64,000 bases of DNA from NCBI GenBank assembly GCA_948567375.1, contig OX419762.1:35445034-35509033 (forward strand), read 5' to 3'. The number at the start of each line of letters is the position of its first letter. Within the stretch, counting starts at the first letter, position 1. Shown one piece after another: positions 34,881 through 47,171 of the stretch. This DNA is from Lunularia cruciata (taxonomy: Eukaryota; Streptophyta; Marchantiopsida; Lunulariales; Lunulariaceae). Below the pieces are notes generated by a model. It was not told where the DNA came from, ran no database searches, and saw only the letters and a list, made by a program, of their open reading frames with translations. The position numbers and the translations under genes are program-made.

Positions 34881-37020
34881 TCACCAAAAGTGGCGTACAA
34901 TAAAACTACACTAGAATAGTAATCCGCATTTGGATGACATCGGGTCCTCTGCAAACTGGACTCCATGTTGTTGTATTAACAGCTGTGTACCATTCTTGTG
35001 TATTCGACACTGAACTGATATATTGTAGCAGACTGTTGTCGCACCATCATATCCAGTATACATCGAAGCTTCGAGTTGATTGCTTTGAAGATAATTAGAA
35101 CTGTTAAGATGCAGCTGAAGAGCCCTAAAAGCCCAAGAGCTTAAGAGTCTCGCCAGGGAAATTGCATGTGTTTTAACTGCTGTACATTTATCACAAACCA
35201 AAAGCTAGATGTCGATAGCTTATTAAATCTGCCTTAAATTCGACTGATTTTATGAGGTTATCTCAGCCTAGGATGGGGTAGCAGACCCTAACAATGCCAG
35301 ATGAGAACTTAAAGGCTATGGTGTTCTGTTACCAGTTTCAATATCTGTGATCCATCCAATCCGTCCAAGCCACCCATCCATCTTATTCCGCTTAGGACGG
35401 GTGAGTACTCATTCTGAACCTAATCAGGCTTCTCAGTTTGAAGCAGCAGTTACCCTTAAAAACCGGCCCTAACAAGTTTTGCAGCAAAAGCAATCCATCT
35501 AAAGCCTTAAACATAAAAAGTAAGAATTTGAGATGTTCAGACCCAAAAGAAACAGTCGACTTACAACTCCTTCAGCGAGAATTCCTCCAACATGAAATGT
35601 GAATGAGTCGAACCAAACCCCAGCATCTAGAGAACTTGATGACAGAATCCAGAGTGCAATCAAACAGAATTAACCAAAACTTGACACGCGGGAATTTGGC
35701 AGAATATCACGACAGGAGATCCCCGTCTAACACTGGAAATTCGGACTTCTATCACAGCCAAAGGCGTGAGGAACTACGCCTGGACTGCAGAGGATAAAGC
35801 GCGGGCTAGGAGTGCCTGGACGTGGCACCTTCAGTCTCCTCGGGGAGTGGAGAAGTGATGGACGGTACTGATCCAGTTTTACACCGGGCAAGGTTATTCG
35901 TGAAATACTCGTCATGAAAAGATAAAACTGTTAATCCTGTTGGTCTAGATCTCTTGTTGTCTTGAGTACGTGAATTCTGCGAAGACTCGGTAAGATTCTA
36001 AATGCACAGATCTTTTTCTAGTTGGGTTTGCGATTCTCACGCATCCTCTTCTGCAGGAAATATAGGAATCTAGTTGCATCTGGCCCTCTTACCGGATAGG
36101 TTGGAGACTTGCGCTGACGCGGCATCTTGTAAACACTTATACTCATCTGTCGACTCTATCGATTTTTCAAGTATAAATTGTGCGGAGGAAGAGGACGCCA
36201 GGGGTGCACAACACCTCAACAAGAAAGCGCTTACAACAGAAACAATAGAACACCAAGGATACACAGATCAACACGAGTAGTTATCCCCAGATTCGTAGTC
36301 CATTACGGGTTTCACACCGTGGTTACAGCCAGATTCTAACACTAATCCTAAATCTCGTAGACTACGATCTTCCTAGTCCAATGGTAACTGGTGAACATCA
36401 TAGCAAAGAGACAAGAAGAAGGTTGCATATAACAGAACAATCAAGTACATGACATGATCCTGTCTTCCAGTTGATGGCAAAGTGAACATAAAGGAAGACA
36501 AAGACAAGTAAGAAAAGGAAGGCAAACGCACATCATCGTCGTCCCCAAAGTAGAAGCAAAGTTCTTTCCAAACTCATGAGAAACTGAAGTGACGTAAAAT
36601 TTACTTCTGGAATTAAATTAGCAGATTTTGAAGTGTAGATGGCAACAATAAGAATGATCTGGTTGAAAAGTTTACTCTAGGGGATGAGAAGATTGACAAA
36701 CTTGCAATAAACTCACATGACGCTAGTTCTTGATGCGTTTGTGAGTTTGGCCGAACTCGCGGAATAATGTTCACCCTCGTGTGTAATAATTACCCCTAAC
36801 TACAAGTTTAATGTCCGTTTCTCGACTTTGCGGACAGCGTTATTATATACATGTGGACCATCATAGAGAAAATTCATCCAGGAAATATTCGATGCAAATC
36901 CGGTTTATACAGAAAAACAGGATCTGTCCCCAAGTTCCATACAATGTCTTTGGACCTGCAGCTCTAATGGCTTGAACATTTTGGTTCAACATAAGATTTT
37001 TCATAAGATGTTGCAACGTA
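34881..37020. other. Intergenic, nothing recognised
   Basis: Short frames only, on both strands. No domain, repeat or RNA gene was recognised. Confidence 0.35.
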
Positions 37021-37021
37021 T

Positions 37022-37671
37022 ATACTAGCCCATTTTATCCCTATGTATTTTCCTTGTACGGCTTGATGGTCGTCCCATCCTTCTTGTTTACACACGCGAT
37101 CGCCTTCTTCTTCTATATTAGCTTCACTTTGGGGAGCTCATCTCATTCCCTCACCTCTGTGAACGTGCCAACTAGACACTCTTTTACTTGATGATTAAAC
37201 CTTCAACAAAGCAGCGATGAATAACGATTTTATAAACGGGTCCCATCAATAAAATCGTGATATTTGCGACTCTTTTCAGCTACAAGTCTTGCTAAACTTA
37301 TAATGAAGTTATTGGACATGAGATGCGTTTCAGTGGCACTCCCTTCAACACTGAGTTCATACGGTCAGCGTAATATTTCGAAGAGTTCTCGAATCGAAGT
37401 TCTCGAAAAAGAGCTATATAAATACATACTATGGTACAATCTGGTTATGTGCACGAGAATCGGACAACATGACATGAACGCAGTAGCATGACGCCATAGA
37501 TGACTGGTAGTTGCGGGCTTTGAAATCCATCATACCATGGAATACAACCGCATACTTAACACATCTATCGGGAAAGGCGACCGCGTAGGATAAGAAGAAG
37601 GATGGGAAGACCCCATCAAGCCGGACAAGGATGAAACATAACAGGTGAAATGGTGCTAAGCCCCCTAGTAT
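37022..37671. mobile_element. Non-autonomous element with long inverted ends
   Basis: The left end (from about 37022: TACTAGCCCATTTTATCCC ... CCTTGTACGGCTTGATGG ... CGCGATCGCC) is repeated inverted at the right end (37572 to about 37671: GGCGACCGCG ... CCATCAAGCCGGACAAGG ... CCCCTAGTA). Arms are at least 60 bp and imperfect out to about 100 bp. The 460-bp middle has no recognisable coding content. Boundaries and target-site duplication are unclear. Superfamily cannot be assigned. Confidence 0.6.
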
Positions 37672-39849
37672 CAATACGAGAATGTCCTACTGCACCCAAG
37701 ACACATCTATCTACGATAGAAGGACAATCTATCCTTTATGTCTTGATTCGGGGTTGATAAAGTCTACTCCGGTTTTCGCGGGTTTCGTGTTCACGTTGAG
37801 AGTGATTCCTCTGGTTGGAGAGGTTGTCTTGTCTGATGAGGTTGCCTGGTTCAGCTGCCGTTTATACCTTTGATTTCATCCAGTTTACGGGACGCGATTG
37901 AAAGGATTTGATGATAAAAGGTCCCACTGTTCGTTTTGACCAATCCTTCTGGACGATGTTGAATAGACAACGCACAGAAAGTTGAATCTTATCATCCACC
38001 GCTCCTCCTAATCATGCTTTACAGTGATTCTGTATAACTATGTGAGAGTTGCAAATTAAACAAGCGATCGAACGAGAATATTAATGAGGAGGAAAGAGAG
38101 CGATACTTGCCAACAAGTATTTTGATATGAACGTAGGGATCCAATCGCAAAGAAGATTCTTGTTAGCAGAGATGTGATCTTGAACAAACTTTCTATGTTG
38201 GAGTCTGATTGATTCTGACTTGCCAGATTCTATATCCAGATGTGCTCTCTGATGCCAACGATGATTTGCACCGTTACAGTCTTAGTTAATATAAGTTGAC
38301 GTGGTCCTAAAAATTCGGTATAAAACTTTCCAGTTGAACGATAATGCAGTTACTATATGTAAAACGAGGATATTGAAGGCGGCTGGGCCTGTGCCCACTG
38401 ATCCAGTATCAGTGAAAGAACGTGATACGAGGTTTCGTATGCAATCAACAGTCCAGCTTGATCCTGTTTGAATATTCCCACGAGAAGACAGGTCGGTCGT
38501 CATCACAGCACCGTAGGAGGTAGCGGTGCTCTCTCGTAGGAGGTTTGCCGACGAGGAGTTTAATTATCAGTCGATTCGGATGTTGTGTTCAGCCATTGGG
38601 GAAATTCAAGGGTGAGGGTAGTCAAATACTTTGCATATGTACATTGTACAACACAAAAATGTTCTCACAGCTCCATACGGAGGCATTTGAACCCCTTCGT
38701 GCGTGCTTACTTGTTCACCTATGATGCAAGAAGAGAAACACAAGAATTTTATTTGACTTAGATGCAGCATTGTGGCGGGAAGATTGTGCTCTGCATACTG
38801 TCTAAACCTCATCATCCCGTCTTGAATTTGCCGCTACCATTGAGTGTTATCACGACTTTTACTTTCCCCTCCCCGAAAGAAGAGAGTCAAACATGTATGA
38901 TTCATGTCATGTCCAGCATAGCATAGCATACTCTTTCTGAGATTATGATTATAAAGTAACGAATTGTTGGACCGCACAAGCCCACGATACGTAGTGGCAC
39001 TAACCTAGTATGTGTTATGCTAGAACCCATACAGATCCTTACCTGCTTCGTGTACAGGGATGTGGCAACGCATACAGCATCGATATATTCTGAAGTGAAA
39101 TTACTGTGACTGACGTATTCGTAGCTGAATTTTCCAAAGGGATCCGACTTCTGACAAATGGAGAAGTGAAGTCCAGTACTACTGGAAGCAAGATCCTCTC
39201 TTTATGGAGAGGATCAACGTGTTTGTGCACAGTCACTTCGTCACGAACAATTTCATTGAGGGCGAGCCTTTGCTCCAGTTAAGACCAACAAGACGGGCGC
39301 CTAAACTGACGGAGCGTTCACAAAATGGCTTAGAGTATGATTTGATACTCCAACGCCGGTGTGACGAGATTAACGTGTTCATTATTATTATATCTTATGT
39401 TATTGACATGGTTATTGTAGTATGTTACATGTTACACACTTCTGTTGCGTTATCTTGAATATGTTTTCAGGAGTTCAAGTTTTTTTTAAATTATTGGTTG
39501 GGCTTTCTATGCCACTCCTTTAAACGACAATTGTGTACCCATATGAAACATGTTTATGATATTATTTCCATCACCATGTACATGGTCATCATAGTTTGTG
39601 CGATTAAAGAATTGTATAACTAAAGGAAGACCTAATTGCATTTGTTGGTTTAAGTTCTTTTTTGTTTTTGGTGTGTCTTTAATCTTCACAGAATCAATTT
39701 AATTACACATATATGGTGCGTTAGGCAACTTCCGCTCATTGTTAAGCATTGTGCGTCTTGTAGTGAGATAAAGATACTTTTACACTTGATAGTAATGGTT
39801 TGAAATGTCCTTGAATTTTACCATGATCTAATGCATTGCTAGGCAATTG
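37672..39849. other. Intergenic, nothing recognised
   Basis: Only chance-length frames are present and no domain was recognised. An A+T-rich segment lies near 39450-39700. Confidence 0.35.
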
Positions 39850-41206
39850 TTCTTGCTTATATTAATGTTGCCCTTGCATAAGATGTTCTCCATGTGGATG
39901 ACCTTCTGTTACTAGGAGATCTGCATGTGGCATTTGGTATATTCTCCTCTAGTATTGCTTGTCAACCGACTTACCTCATTTGTACAGTTCCCCCCTCCTT
40001 GTCCTTCCTATCATGTCCGAGAGCCTTTGATAGGAGGATTATGGGAGTCTTTGGTGATATTCTTGGACTAGGGACCTTTGAGTGTGTGATAGGGGATATG
40101 CCACATAGACAGACGGCTTTGCCGATCTCGTGTGGAGGGGTTTGCTTGCTTTCTATGGAGGAGACAACACCTATAGCATTTTTGGGTAGTTGGGCTCTCT
40201 TGGCACCCCTACTTTCCTCTTGTTTTGTGGTTGTTGATAGGACGGTTTTGGAGACTTATGTGACAAAGGTGGAGGAGGGATCATTTTCTCTCGAGATGTT
40301 ATTGCGGCAGATGAGAGATACTCTATCCCCATGGGCACAAGAGGACTTTCCATCTTTTGCTTCACTATTGTTAGATTGAACTAGAGGTTTACAATCTTCC
40401 TTGATGGAGTGACATTGTGAGCATACGCTACATTCTCTCTTAGGTGACTTGTCCATTCCTCAAGCTACTAGAGCACATCTTCACTCTTGCTCCAGCAAGG
40501 GTGCAGGCTCTTGGATCCTAGCTTGACCATGCATTAGGGCATTTTGACTCGCACTAGCTACTTTCTCTACAATGATGAGGTTTTGCCTAGGTTTGGTCCA
40601 CCCATCTGCATCTTGATTACTCACTTGTGAGTGTGGTTCTACACTAGATGCACTAGTGGTCCACATGACATGATGTCCTTTTAGAGGATAGAGGATAGCT
40701 ACCCATGATGCTATTAGGGACATAGTGTTTGATATGGCACAAGAGAGTGGACACTTGGCTTGGAGGGAGCATTCGCATGCTTTGTAGATGACACACTTAT
40801 ACTTGGTCTGAGATGATCAAGTGATAATAGCAGATATCATGGTTACGGACCCTGCATGTGATACAATTTTGGAAGGAGTGATTACCCATATCCCTGGATG
40901 GGCAGAAAATGCAGCACTAGGTCGCAAGGTCTCCAAGTATAGAGGCATGTAGTGAGGTCACCTCTTTGTTCCTCTAGCCTTGGAGTTATATGGAGCGATG
41001 GACACAACATTCAACATAGTTGTCAAGGAGTGTGTGAGAGCTTATCATGTTAGGCGCCAAGGGGTACCACTCTCACTCTCATGCTTTGTAGCATATTTTA
41101 GATAATGTGTGTCCATTTCTCTATAGAATGCAGTGGTTGGTGCAATCTATATGAGAGCAATCACACTAGGTGATGCTTCTTTGGATGCTCTATTTGTTTG
41201 TAGACT
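39850..41206 (+). pseudogene. LINE-like (non-LTR) reverse transcriptase C-terminal remnant
   Basis: The frame at 39880-40379 reads VDDLLLLGDLHVAFGIF, where VDD is the RT catalytic YxDD-type box, then ALPISCGGVCLLSMEETTPI and AFLGSWALLAPLL. This resembles the post-RT region of non-LTR elements (LPxxxGGLGLxS...PAAFLGSW). After breaks, 40930-41040 reads GHLFVPLALELYGAMDTTF and VVKECVRAY, also typical of that C-terminal region. There are several stops and no 5' part. It is cut at 41211 by an LTR of family B. Confidence 0.55.
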
Positions 41207-41210
41207 GTAC

Positions 41211-41456
41211 TGTGAGCCGGCTTGTCTCTCACTCAGGATGAACCTCTGATGGCTATTATGGTAGTGCACCATGGACAAAAAAGGCAAAGAACCCCAACTC
41301 CATCATACGCCTCCAAGGCTAACACTCCAATACTCAAGACATTGCTCACTAAAGAACTCAATGAGAGAGAGATAGTTGCAAATAAAGGATGATGAGTACT
41401 TCCTCACCCCTTGTTTATATACTTGTGAAATAGTTACGCACCAAAGTTACTAATTA
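41211..41456 (-). repeat. Truncated family-B LTR
   Basis: TGTGAGCCGGCTTGTCTCTC onward matches the LTR at 56608-57286 for about 246 bp, then breaks off at TAATTA. The left flank is GTAC. Confidence 0.9.
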
Positions 41457-41571
41457 TTGGAGTTGTCGTGCGTATATACATTGCTACACAATATACATCG
41501 CTACAACATCATACACTATAGAAGCACAACTCACACATAAGTCATACATAGACTCTAAAGTGCCACAATAA
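41457..41571 (-). repeat. LTR-start fragment of DNMT-type element
   Basis: About 115 bp, including ACTATAGAAGCACAACTCAC and TAGACTCTAAAGTG, duplicates 44104-44211, which abuts the 3' end of the DNMT-type copy 2. It is probably a stray piece of the same LTR. Confidence 0.7.
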
Positions 41572-41590
41572 TCAGATTGTTTACCATTCT

Positions 41591-41620
41591 CAACTCAACT
41601 CAACTCAACTCAACTCAGTA
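41591..41620. repeat. (CAACT)n microsatellite
   Basis: Five to six CAACT units in tandem within CTCAACTCAACTCAAC... Confidence 0.95.
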
Positions 41621-42029
41621 CTTGATTTGCCACTCTATAAACTGCCAACAACAGGGCATTGATTACAGTCAAGCCACACCCACTCCAACATAGAGAATCC
41701 AGGTGACGCTCACCGGTGTCATTGGGAAAATAATCTACACGTAGTATTGGTGCCATTTGGTGTGATTTTTCATGTTAGTGAACTCAAGGTTTATGTTATG
41801 GTGAAACCGGTAGTTGTTTTGTGTTCCTGTAAGCTCAAGGATTTTCTCTTGTGTTAAGGAAGGGAGGAAATTGAGTGGTGGATTTTCTTTAATGTAACAT
41901 AAGCTCGGGGTATTTTTCTTGTCACTTAACCGTTGGAGTATTACTATGTTATTGGGGGTCTCAAGAATTTTTGGGGAAGAGCAGTAGGGCTGAGTAAGAA
42001 TTTTTCGAGAAGAGGAGAATTTTGGAGAG

Positions 42030-42925
42030 AAGAATTGACAGTGAGAAGTTTTGGGAGTTGAGAAAAATGTCTTTCAGGAGTTCACAATGAGAAGTTTTGG
42101 GAGATGAGAGAGTTGGCAGTGAGGGTTTTTGGGAAGTGGCAGAAGGGTTTGAGAAGACATGGAATTTGAAAACAGAAAAGGTTTTTTAGGAGAAATGCTA
42201 TTCAGGAGTGGAATCTTCGGACAGTGAGAAGTTTCTGGAGATAAGAGGGCTGGTAGTGAGGGTTTTTGGGAAGTGGCAGAAGGGTTTGAGAAGACAGTGA
42301 ATTTGAAAAGAGAAAAGGTTTTCAGGAGAAATGTTATCCATGAGTGGAATTTTTGGACAGTTGGAAGTTTTGGGAGATGAGAGGGTTGGTAGGAAGCTCT
42401 TCAAGAATTGACATGGGGTTTCAAGAAGGAGAAATGCCTCTTCTAGGAGTTGACAGTGAGAAGTTTTGGGAGTTGAGAAAAATGTCTTCCAGGAGTTCAC
42501 AGTGAGAAGTTTTGGGAGATGAGAGGGCTGGCAGTGAGGGTTTTTGGGAAGTGGTAGAAGGGTTTGAGAAGACATGGAATTTGAAAACAGAAAAGGTTTT
42601 CAGGAGAAATGCTATCCAAGAGTGAAATTTTTGGACAGTGAGAAGTTTTGTGAGATGAGAGGGCTGGCAGTGAGGGTTTTTGGGAATTGGAAAAAGGGTT
42701 TGAGAAGACAGTGAATTTGAAAAGAGAAAAGGTTTTCAGGAGAAATGCTATCTAGGAGTGGAATTTTCGGACAGGTGGAAGTTTTGGGAGATGAGAGGGC
42801 TGGCAGGAAGCTCTTCAAGAATTGAAATGGGGTTTTGAGAAGGAGAAATGCCTCTTCCAGGAGTTGACAGTGAGAAGTTTTGGGAGTTGAGAAAAATCTC
42901 TTCCAGGAGTTGAGTTTACAGTGAG
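42030..42925. repeat. Higher-order minisatellite, about 413-bp unit
   Basis: A unit containing TGACAGTGAGAAGTTTTGGG, GTGAGGGTTTTTGGGAAGTG and AGGAGAAATGCTATCC repeats from about 42030, 42443 and (partly) 42857. Each large unit contains shorter internal repeats of the GAGAAGTTTTGGGAGATGAG block. The plus strand is strongly purine-rich. Minus-strand open frames of 125 and 68 codons here (for example LLPLPKNPHCQPSHLPK) follow the repeat and are not called genes. Confidence 0.9.
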
Positions 42926-44103
42926 TGTTTCAAGAGAATGACATAACAAAGAGTTTCGGGGAATGCCAAAGAAGGGAGTGAAAGAGAAGGAAGCGACTTG
43001 TTTTCAAGAAAGGTGTGAGCTATGTTTCAGGAGAATGACATAACAAAGATTCCGGGTGAATGATAGAGAAGGAAGTGATTAGTTTCGGGACAAGAATAAA
43101 GAAGAAATGGAACAAGAACCTGTCGACCAGAGAACAGACTTGGAGAAGATCTCAGACGGAGTCATGACAAAATGGAGGGCTAAGAATTGTAAGGATTAGG
43201 ATGTAGAACTTGCTCAGTTCTCCTCCTTTGTGTACATGCTTTGCCGTTGAAGATTTTAGTCGGTCATTTTATTGTTTGAAGCTGCTTGGGTTTCCCTTGA
43301 AAAATTTATAACTCCAAGGCTTGGGATTACGATAAATATATACTTCCTTGATGAATGTGAATCTTTAGTCCATGAATAGTATAAATGAGAGGACTCTAGT
43401 CTCGGAGCTCTCAGTCTTAGTCGAGCCGCATTTCCAAGACCTGTCACTGACCTGATCATGATTATCTGAACCTGGCCATAGGACTGTGATTCGTTAGAGG
43501 AATTACATCACAACCCACTGAACGCAACTTAATATGGACAGAACTTTAACATTGGCAATGAAGCTTGAAGAATAAGATTGCGCCAATGAGTCCAATCCAA
43601 GAAGCCATTTACCATGAGCCTACATTCAGAGAGATCATTAGCAAGCTGCTCTAGCAAGAAGGACTGCTAGCCGGGCAAGTAGAGAGAGCGCATCTGATTA
43701 CAAAAAGGCTTTGAAAGTTGACAAGCCAAGCAGTCCAAGCGCAAGCAGCCAGGTGCCTGGCGCACTCTTGAGACCAACCAATCCCCATTACACCAACCTC
43801 TGTCCACCATAGCCAGGAACTCGAAGGCTCAACATCAGAGAAGTGAGCTCTCTGGAGCTGCACTTCAAAAGTATACCCCCTGGACTTGAGCTAGGTCTGA
43901 AACCCTAACAGTCCCGCTGATGGCACACTTGATGGTACGAATGGTGCAAAGTGATGGTGGGCCCCACCATGAAGTCAGTACCCCAAACACAAAATCTGAC
44001 CGTCAGAAAGTAGTCTTTAAGATACTGCTAAAATAACTCTAACTACTATCACTGGAACTCCAGTGTCCAAGCAATCTAGATGCGACACTACAAATGGCAT
44101 GAT
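42926..44103. other. Unassigned segment
   Basis: It may be retroelement leader or LTR material: a TATA-like TAGTATAAATGAGAGG occurs at 43377-43392, and a CAATGAGTCCAATCC block at 43584. No coding domain was recognised. Confidence 0.3.
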
Positions 44104-44211
44104 AGTTATCATGCGTATATACATCGTCACACAACATACATCACTATCAACATCATACACTATAGAAGCACAACTCACACATAAGTCATACATAGACTCT
44201 AAAGTGACACA
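44104..44211 (-). repeat. Start of 3' LTR of DNMT-type copy 2
   Basis: On the minus strand the LTR starts TGTGTCACTTTAGAGTC, directly after a purine run (CTAGGGGGGCAAT, plus 44212-44224 region) that fits a polypurine tract. The LTR is cut after about 108 bp. Confidence 0.65.
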
Positions 44212-44386
44212 ATTGCCCCCCTAGTTGGCGGTTAGGTCCCTCTAACTCTAGATAGCCATCTACTCTAAGTATATGGTATACCCTATAATGGGCAAAGATC
44301 AAGAGGCCGGGTGCTATGGAGCCCCATCGTTAGTCACCTGTCTGCAATCTATACCATATAAAGAATGAACTAGCTATAGGTCAAGT

Positions 44387-44521
44387 ACATCTAGGACATA
44401 ACCACTATCCCTGAGGAACCACCGTGAGGGGAGGAGTCATACATAGCATATGCCATCCTCTCAAACAGCTATCACACACTAATATAGTAGCAGCTCCACC
44501 AGAAGAGTCACATAACATACA
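44387..44521 (-). pseudogene. PHD finger at C-terminus of integrase, copy 2
   Basis: PHD fingers bind histone H3 tails. The minus strand reads CMLCDSSGGAATILVCDSC, then LRGWHMLCMTPPL, then WLCPRC. That is Cys4-His-Cys3 spacing: CX2C, 12 residues, CX2C, 4 residues, HX2C, then W-x-C-x2-C. The aromatic residue two positions before the last Cys pair is present. One in-frame TAG stands just before WLCPRC, and a TGA follows two codons after the last Cys, which may be the natural end of the polyprotein. It follows the integrase C-terminal region on the same strand by a short linker, in the position where chromoviruses carry a chromodomain. Confidence 0.8.
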
Positions 44522-44599
44522 CCTCAAGCCTACATGTACAAGTGCAAAGCTTACGTCCATAGTACCATCAATGTTTGGGAGGTGGCATGGCGCACAATT

Positions 44600-45720
44600 G
44601 TGCACATGATCCTTTCAAACAACACCATCATGTCCTTCTAACACAAGGACTCTAGATGGCAAAACCTCATGCACTCTCAAGTTAGTACGGCCTATCAAAA
44701 CATCAAGTGTTGTCGGTGCTGTCTGTTGTAGATATACATAATCGCTTGGATGAAATTGACGGATTGAGGGTCTATAACCTCCTCCTTGAATGGTAGCATA
44801 GCGTTAGGTATCTCTATGCTAAGCAATCTCCACATTCTCAAAGGCCATCAGCATCATCCTCCGAGAGATCTCTACCCGTTGAGAACATGCGCTCATCCAT
44901 ACATCGGGATCATCTAAGTCCAAAACTACTGTAGCATCTTGATAAATGGCTACATGTAAATCTGGATCTTGTCCATAGAGTAGAGATGCTAAGGAGGCTT
45001 GCCGGCTGAACCGATAGCCCATGGTGAACCAAGGTAATTGGAGATCCCAATCTCCCAAGTGCTCTCTTTGCAAACCATACTTTGCAATCCTTTCTTCACT
45101 TTCTGAACCACTCTCTCTACTAAGCTATCTGCCTCAGGGGTGATCTTGAGAGGTAGTACGGTGATCAATCAAAGCCTTGTCACATAAGACCTAAAACTTC
45201 CCCAACAACTTTGTACCCTGATCAGTCAAAACCTCAACTGGTGCACCAAAATGACTAAGAACTCAATCCAAGAACAAGTAAGTTGTCCCTTCACTAGACT
45301 TGTCAGGAAGTGCCACCAACTCAATCCACTTGGAGAAGTGCTCTACTATCACCAAAACATACCAATGATGTCTCACAGTCAGCGGTAAAGGTCCGGCAAA
45401 GTCCAAACTCCAATGGTAACCCAATCCCATGATAGGTAATGGGTGTAACTGTGGCAAAGGAGCATTGAATGATGCTCTAATTCGGTCACAAACCACACAT
45501 CTGGCAGCAAACTGTTGTTCCATGGCCTGCCTACCACACCACCAATAATGACTCAGGAGTAAGCTATATGTATGCTTTACTCCAAAATGTCCTAGCTCCT
45601 CATGAGCATGATGGACCAACTGTGGTCTTTGAGATGGAAGTGGCACTACTCGCACTCTACCATCCTCCCATACATGCAAAAGGTGTATGCCCTCTAATCT
45701 GAATTTTTTGGCTCATTGAA
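44600..45720 (-). pseudogene. Integrase of DNMT-type copy 2
   Basis: The clean part 45263-45679 has the zinc-binding HHAHEELGHFGVKHT and CVVCDRI pair, then the first catalytic Asp in YHWSLDFAGPLP. Reading on after a break: VEVLTDQGTKLLG (second Asp) and DSLVERVVQK (Glu) near 45100-45250, completing DDE. The C-terminal part at 45073-44819 reads LGDWDLQLPWFTMGYRFSRQ. One or two shifts and a few stops are present. Confidence 0.85.
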
Positions 45721-46480
45721 GGACATGGTCTCTCTCCTTGGCCCCAATTGTGCCACCCACAACACCAATGCAAAGATAGTCCATCACTAAGATATCATCA
45801 TGAATGTCTTGCTAAACTATACCAATATCTTCACTCATTGGATCTGTGACCTCAATAACTCCTCCTGTATGTGCTGAGAGAGATACCACCAAAGCCTCAA
45901 AAGATATACACAAAAAGGCATATGCATACCAACCTGGCACCATCTCCTCATCTGTCTCACAATGCCAATGTGCTCCGGTCTGATCCTATTGGCTGGGACA
46001 TGGGTTTCTACTCAACCCAACTACATCACGGTTCACCACTCCAGGTCTGTGAAAAATTGTGAAATCGTACTCCTGTAAAATCAAAGCCCATCGTGCAAGC
46101 TTCCTTGAAAGCTTGTCGGACTCCATCAACCACTTTAGTGGCTGATGATCAGTGATGAGAGTGAAAGGGTACCAAATAGGTAACATCAAAAATGTACTAC
46201 TGCCCAAACTGCTGCCAAGCACTCTCCCTCATATGAACTATACTTCACCTCCGCTCAATTGTTGGAGTGACTAGCATAGGCCACCACAAACTCCTTCCCC
46301 TCATCATCATGTTGGGTGAGCATCGCTCCAAGCCCCAACATACTCCAATCAGTATGAACCTGAAATGGTCATCCTCTGATCCGTCTCCTCAAAATAGGAG
46401 CAGATGTCAACCTCTCCTTGAGCTCTACAAAAACTCTCTCCTACTCATCTCCCCAACACCACTCTTGTGTAAGCTTGGTC
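45721..46480 (-). pseudogene. RNase H part of DNMT-type copy 2
   Basis: The minus strand reads PFTLITDHQPLKWLMESDKL and QEYDFTIFHRPGVVNRDVVG at 45986-46222, preceded by RNase H N-terminal remains (FVVAYASHSNN region, 46200-46310). This matches TNHQPLKWLM in copy 1. Stops and frame changes are present. Confidence 0.8.
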
Positions 46481-47171
46481 TGTAACACCCATTTGTGCAT
46501 GTGTGTGGTATTGTGATATTTAGCTTGGTATTACAAGTACTTAAGAGATATTATTTTTATAGAGATAAAGGATGGTTCTATATTAGTCATGGTTAGCTAA
46601 AGTTAGTCATAGCTAAGATAGAGGGGACCTTACTTTAGAGGAAGTAGAATTGATGAGCACCACAATTTTGGATTTTAGTGTGTTGACTTGGTATTATTCC
46701 TAGATGTTTGGTTTTGAGGAAAGAGTTGAGAACTCTTGGGCCCGTAAGCCTTTTTTTTTGGATTCTTCTTTAGTCCAAGGATAGCCCATGTGAAGGAATC
46801 CTTGACTTAGTGGTTGGGTCAAGATAAGACCACATGCTTAGGGGAATATGCCCATGTGAATGGATATTCCTTTCTACTTTGTGACTTTACTTGACTTTTA
46901 GTCTAGTAACTTGAGTTACTACGGTAATTAGTAACTTTGGTATGTAACTATTTCACAAGTATATAAACAAGGGGTGAGGAGGTATTCATCATCTTTTCAT
47001 TTGCAACTATCTCTCTCTCATTGAGTTCTCTAGTGAGCAATGTCTTGAGTCTTGGAGTGTTAGCCTTGGAGGAGTATGATGGAGTTGGAGTTCCTTGCCT
47101 TCTTAGTCCATGGTGCGCTACCATAATAGCCATTAGAGGTTCCATCTGAGTGAGAGCCAGGCCGGCTCACA
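46481..47171 (+). repeat. Solo LTR of family B inserted in RT of copy 2
   Basis: 691 bp, starting TGTAACACCCATTTGTGCAT and ending CCGGCTCACA, flanked by GGTC on both sides (46477-46480 and 47172-47175). It is near-identical to 51374-52064 and to the reverse complement of 56608-57286. Confidence 0.93.

Noticed and set aside
37264-37491. Coding potential inside the inverted-end element
   Set aside because: Short frame, no domain. The element looks non-autonomous.
39894-40379. Stand-alone 161-aa membrane-like protein
   Set aside because: The VDD box and the following GG...AFLGSW block fit the end of a non-LTR reverse transcriptase better, and related sequence continues downstream after stops.
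42198-42575. 125-codon minus-strand frame rich in Pro, Leu and Ser
   Set aside because: It follows a tandem repeat unit. The related frame at 42612-42818 is another copy of the unit, so openness is a repeat artefact.
44387-44521. RING finger or additional zinc knuckle instead of PHD
   Set aside because: Spacing is C2-C2-HC-C2 with Trp before the last pair and His followed by X2C, which fits PHD. RING has a different His/Cys order, and knuckles have only four ligands.
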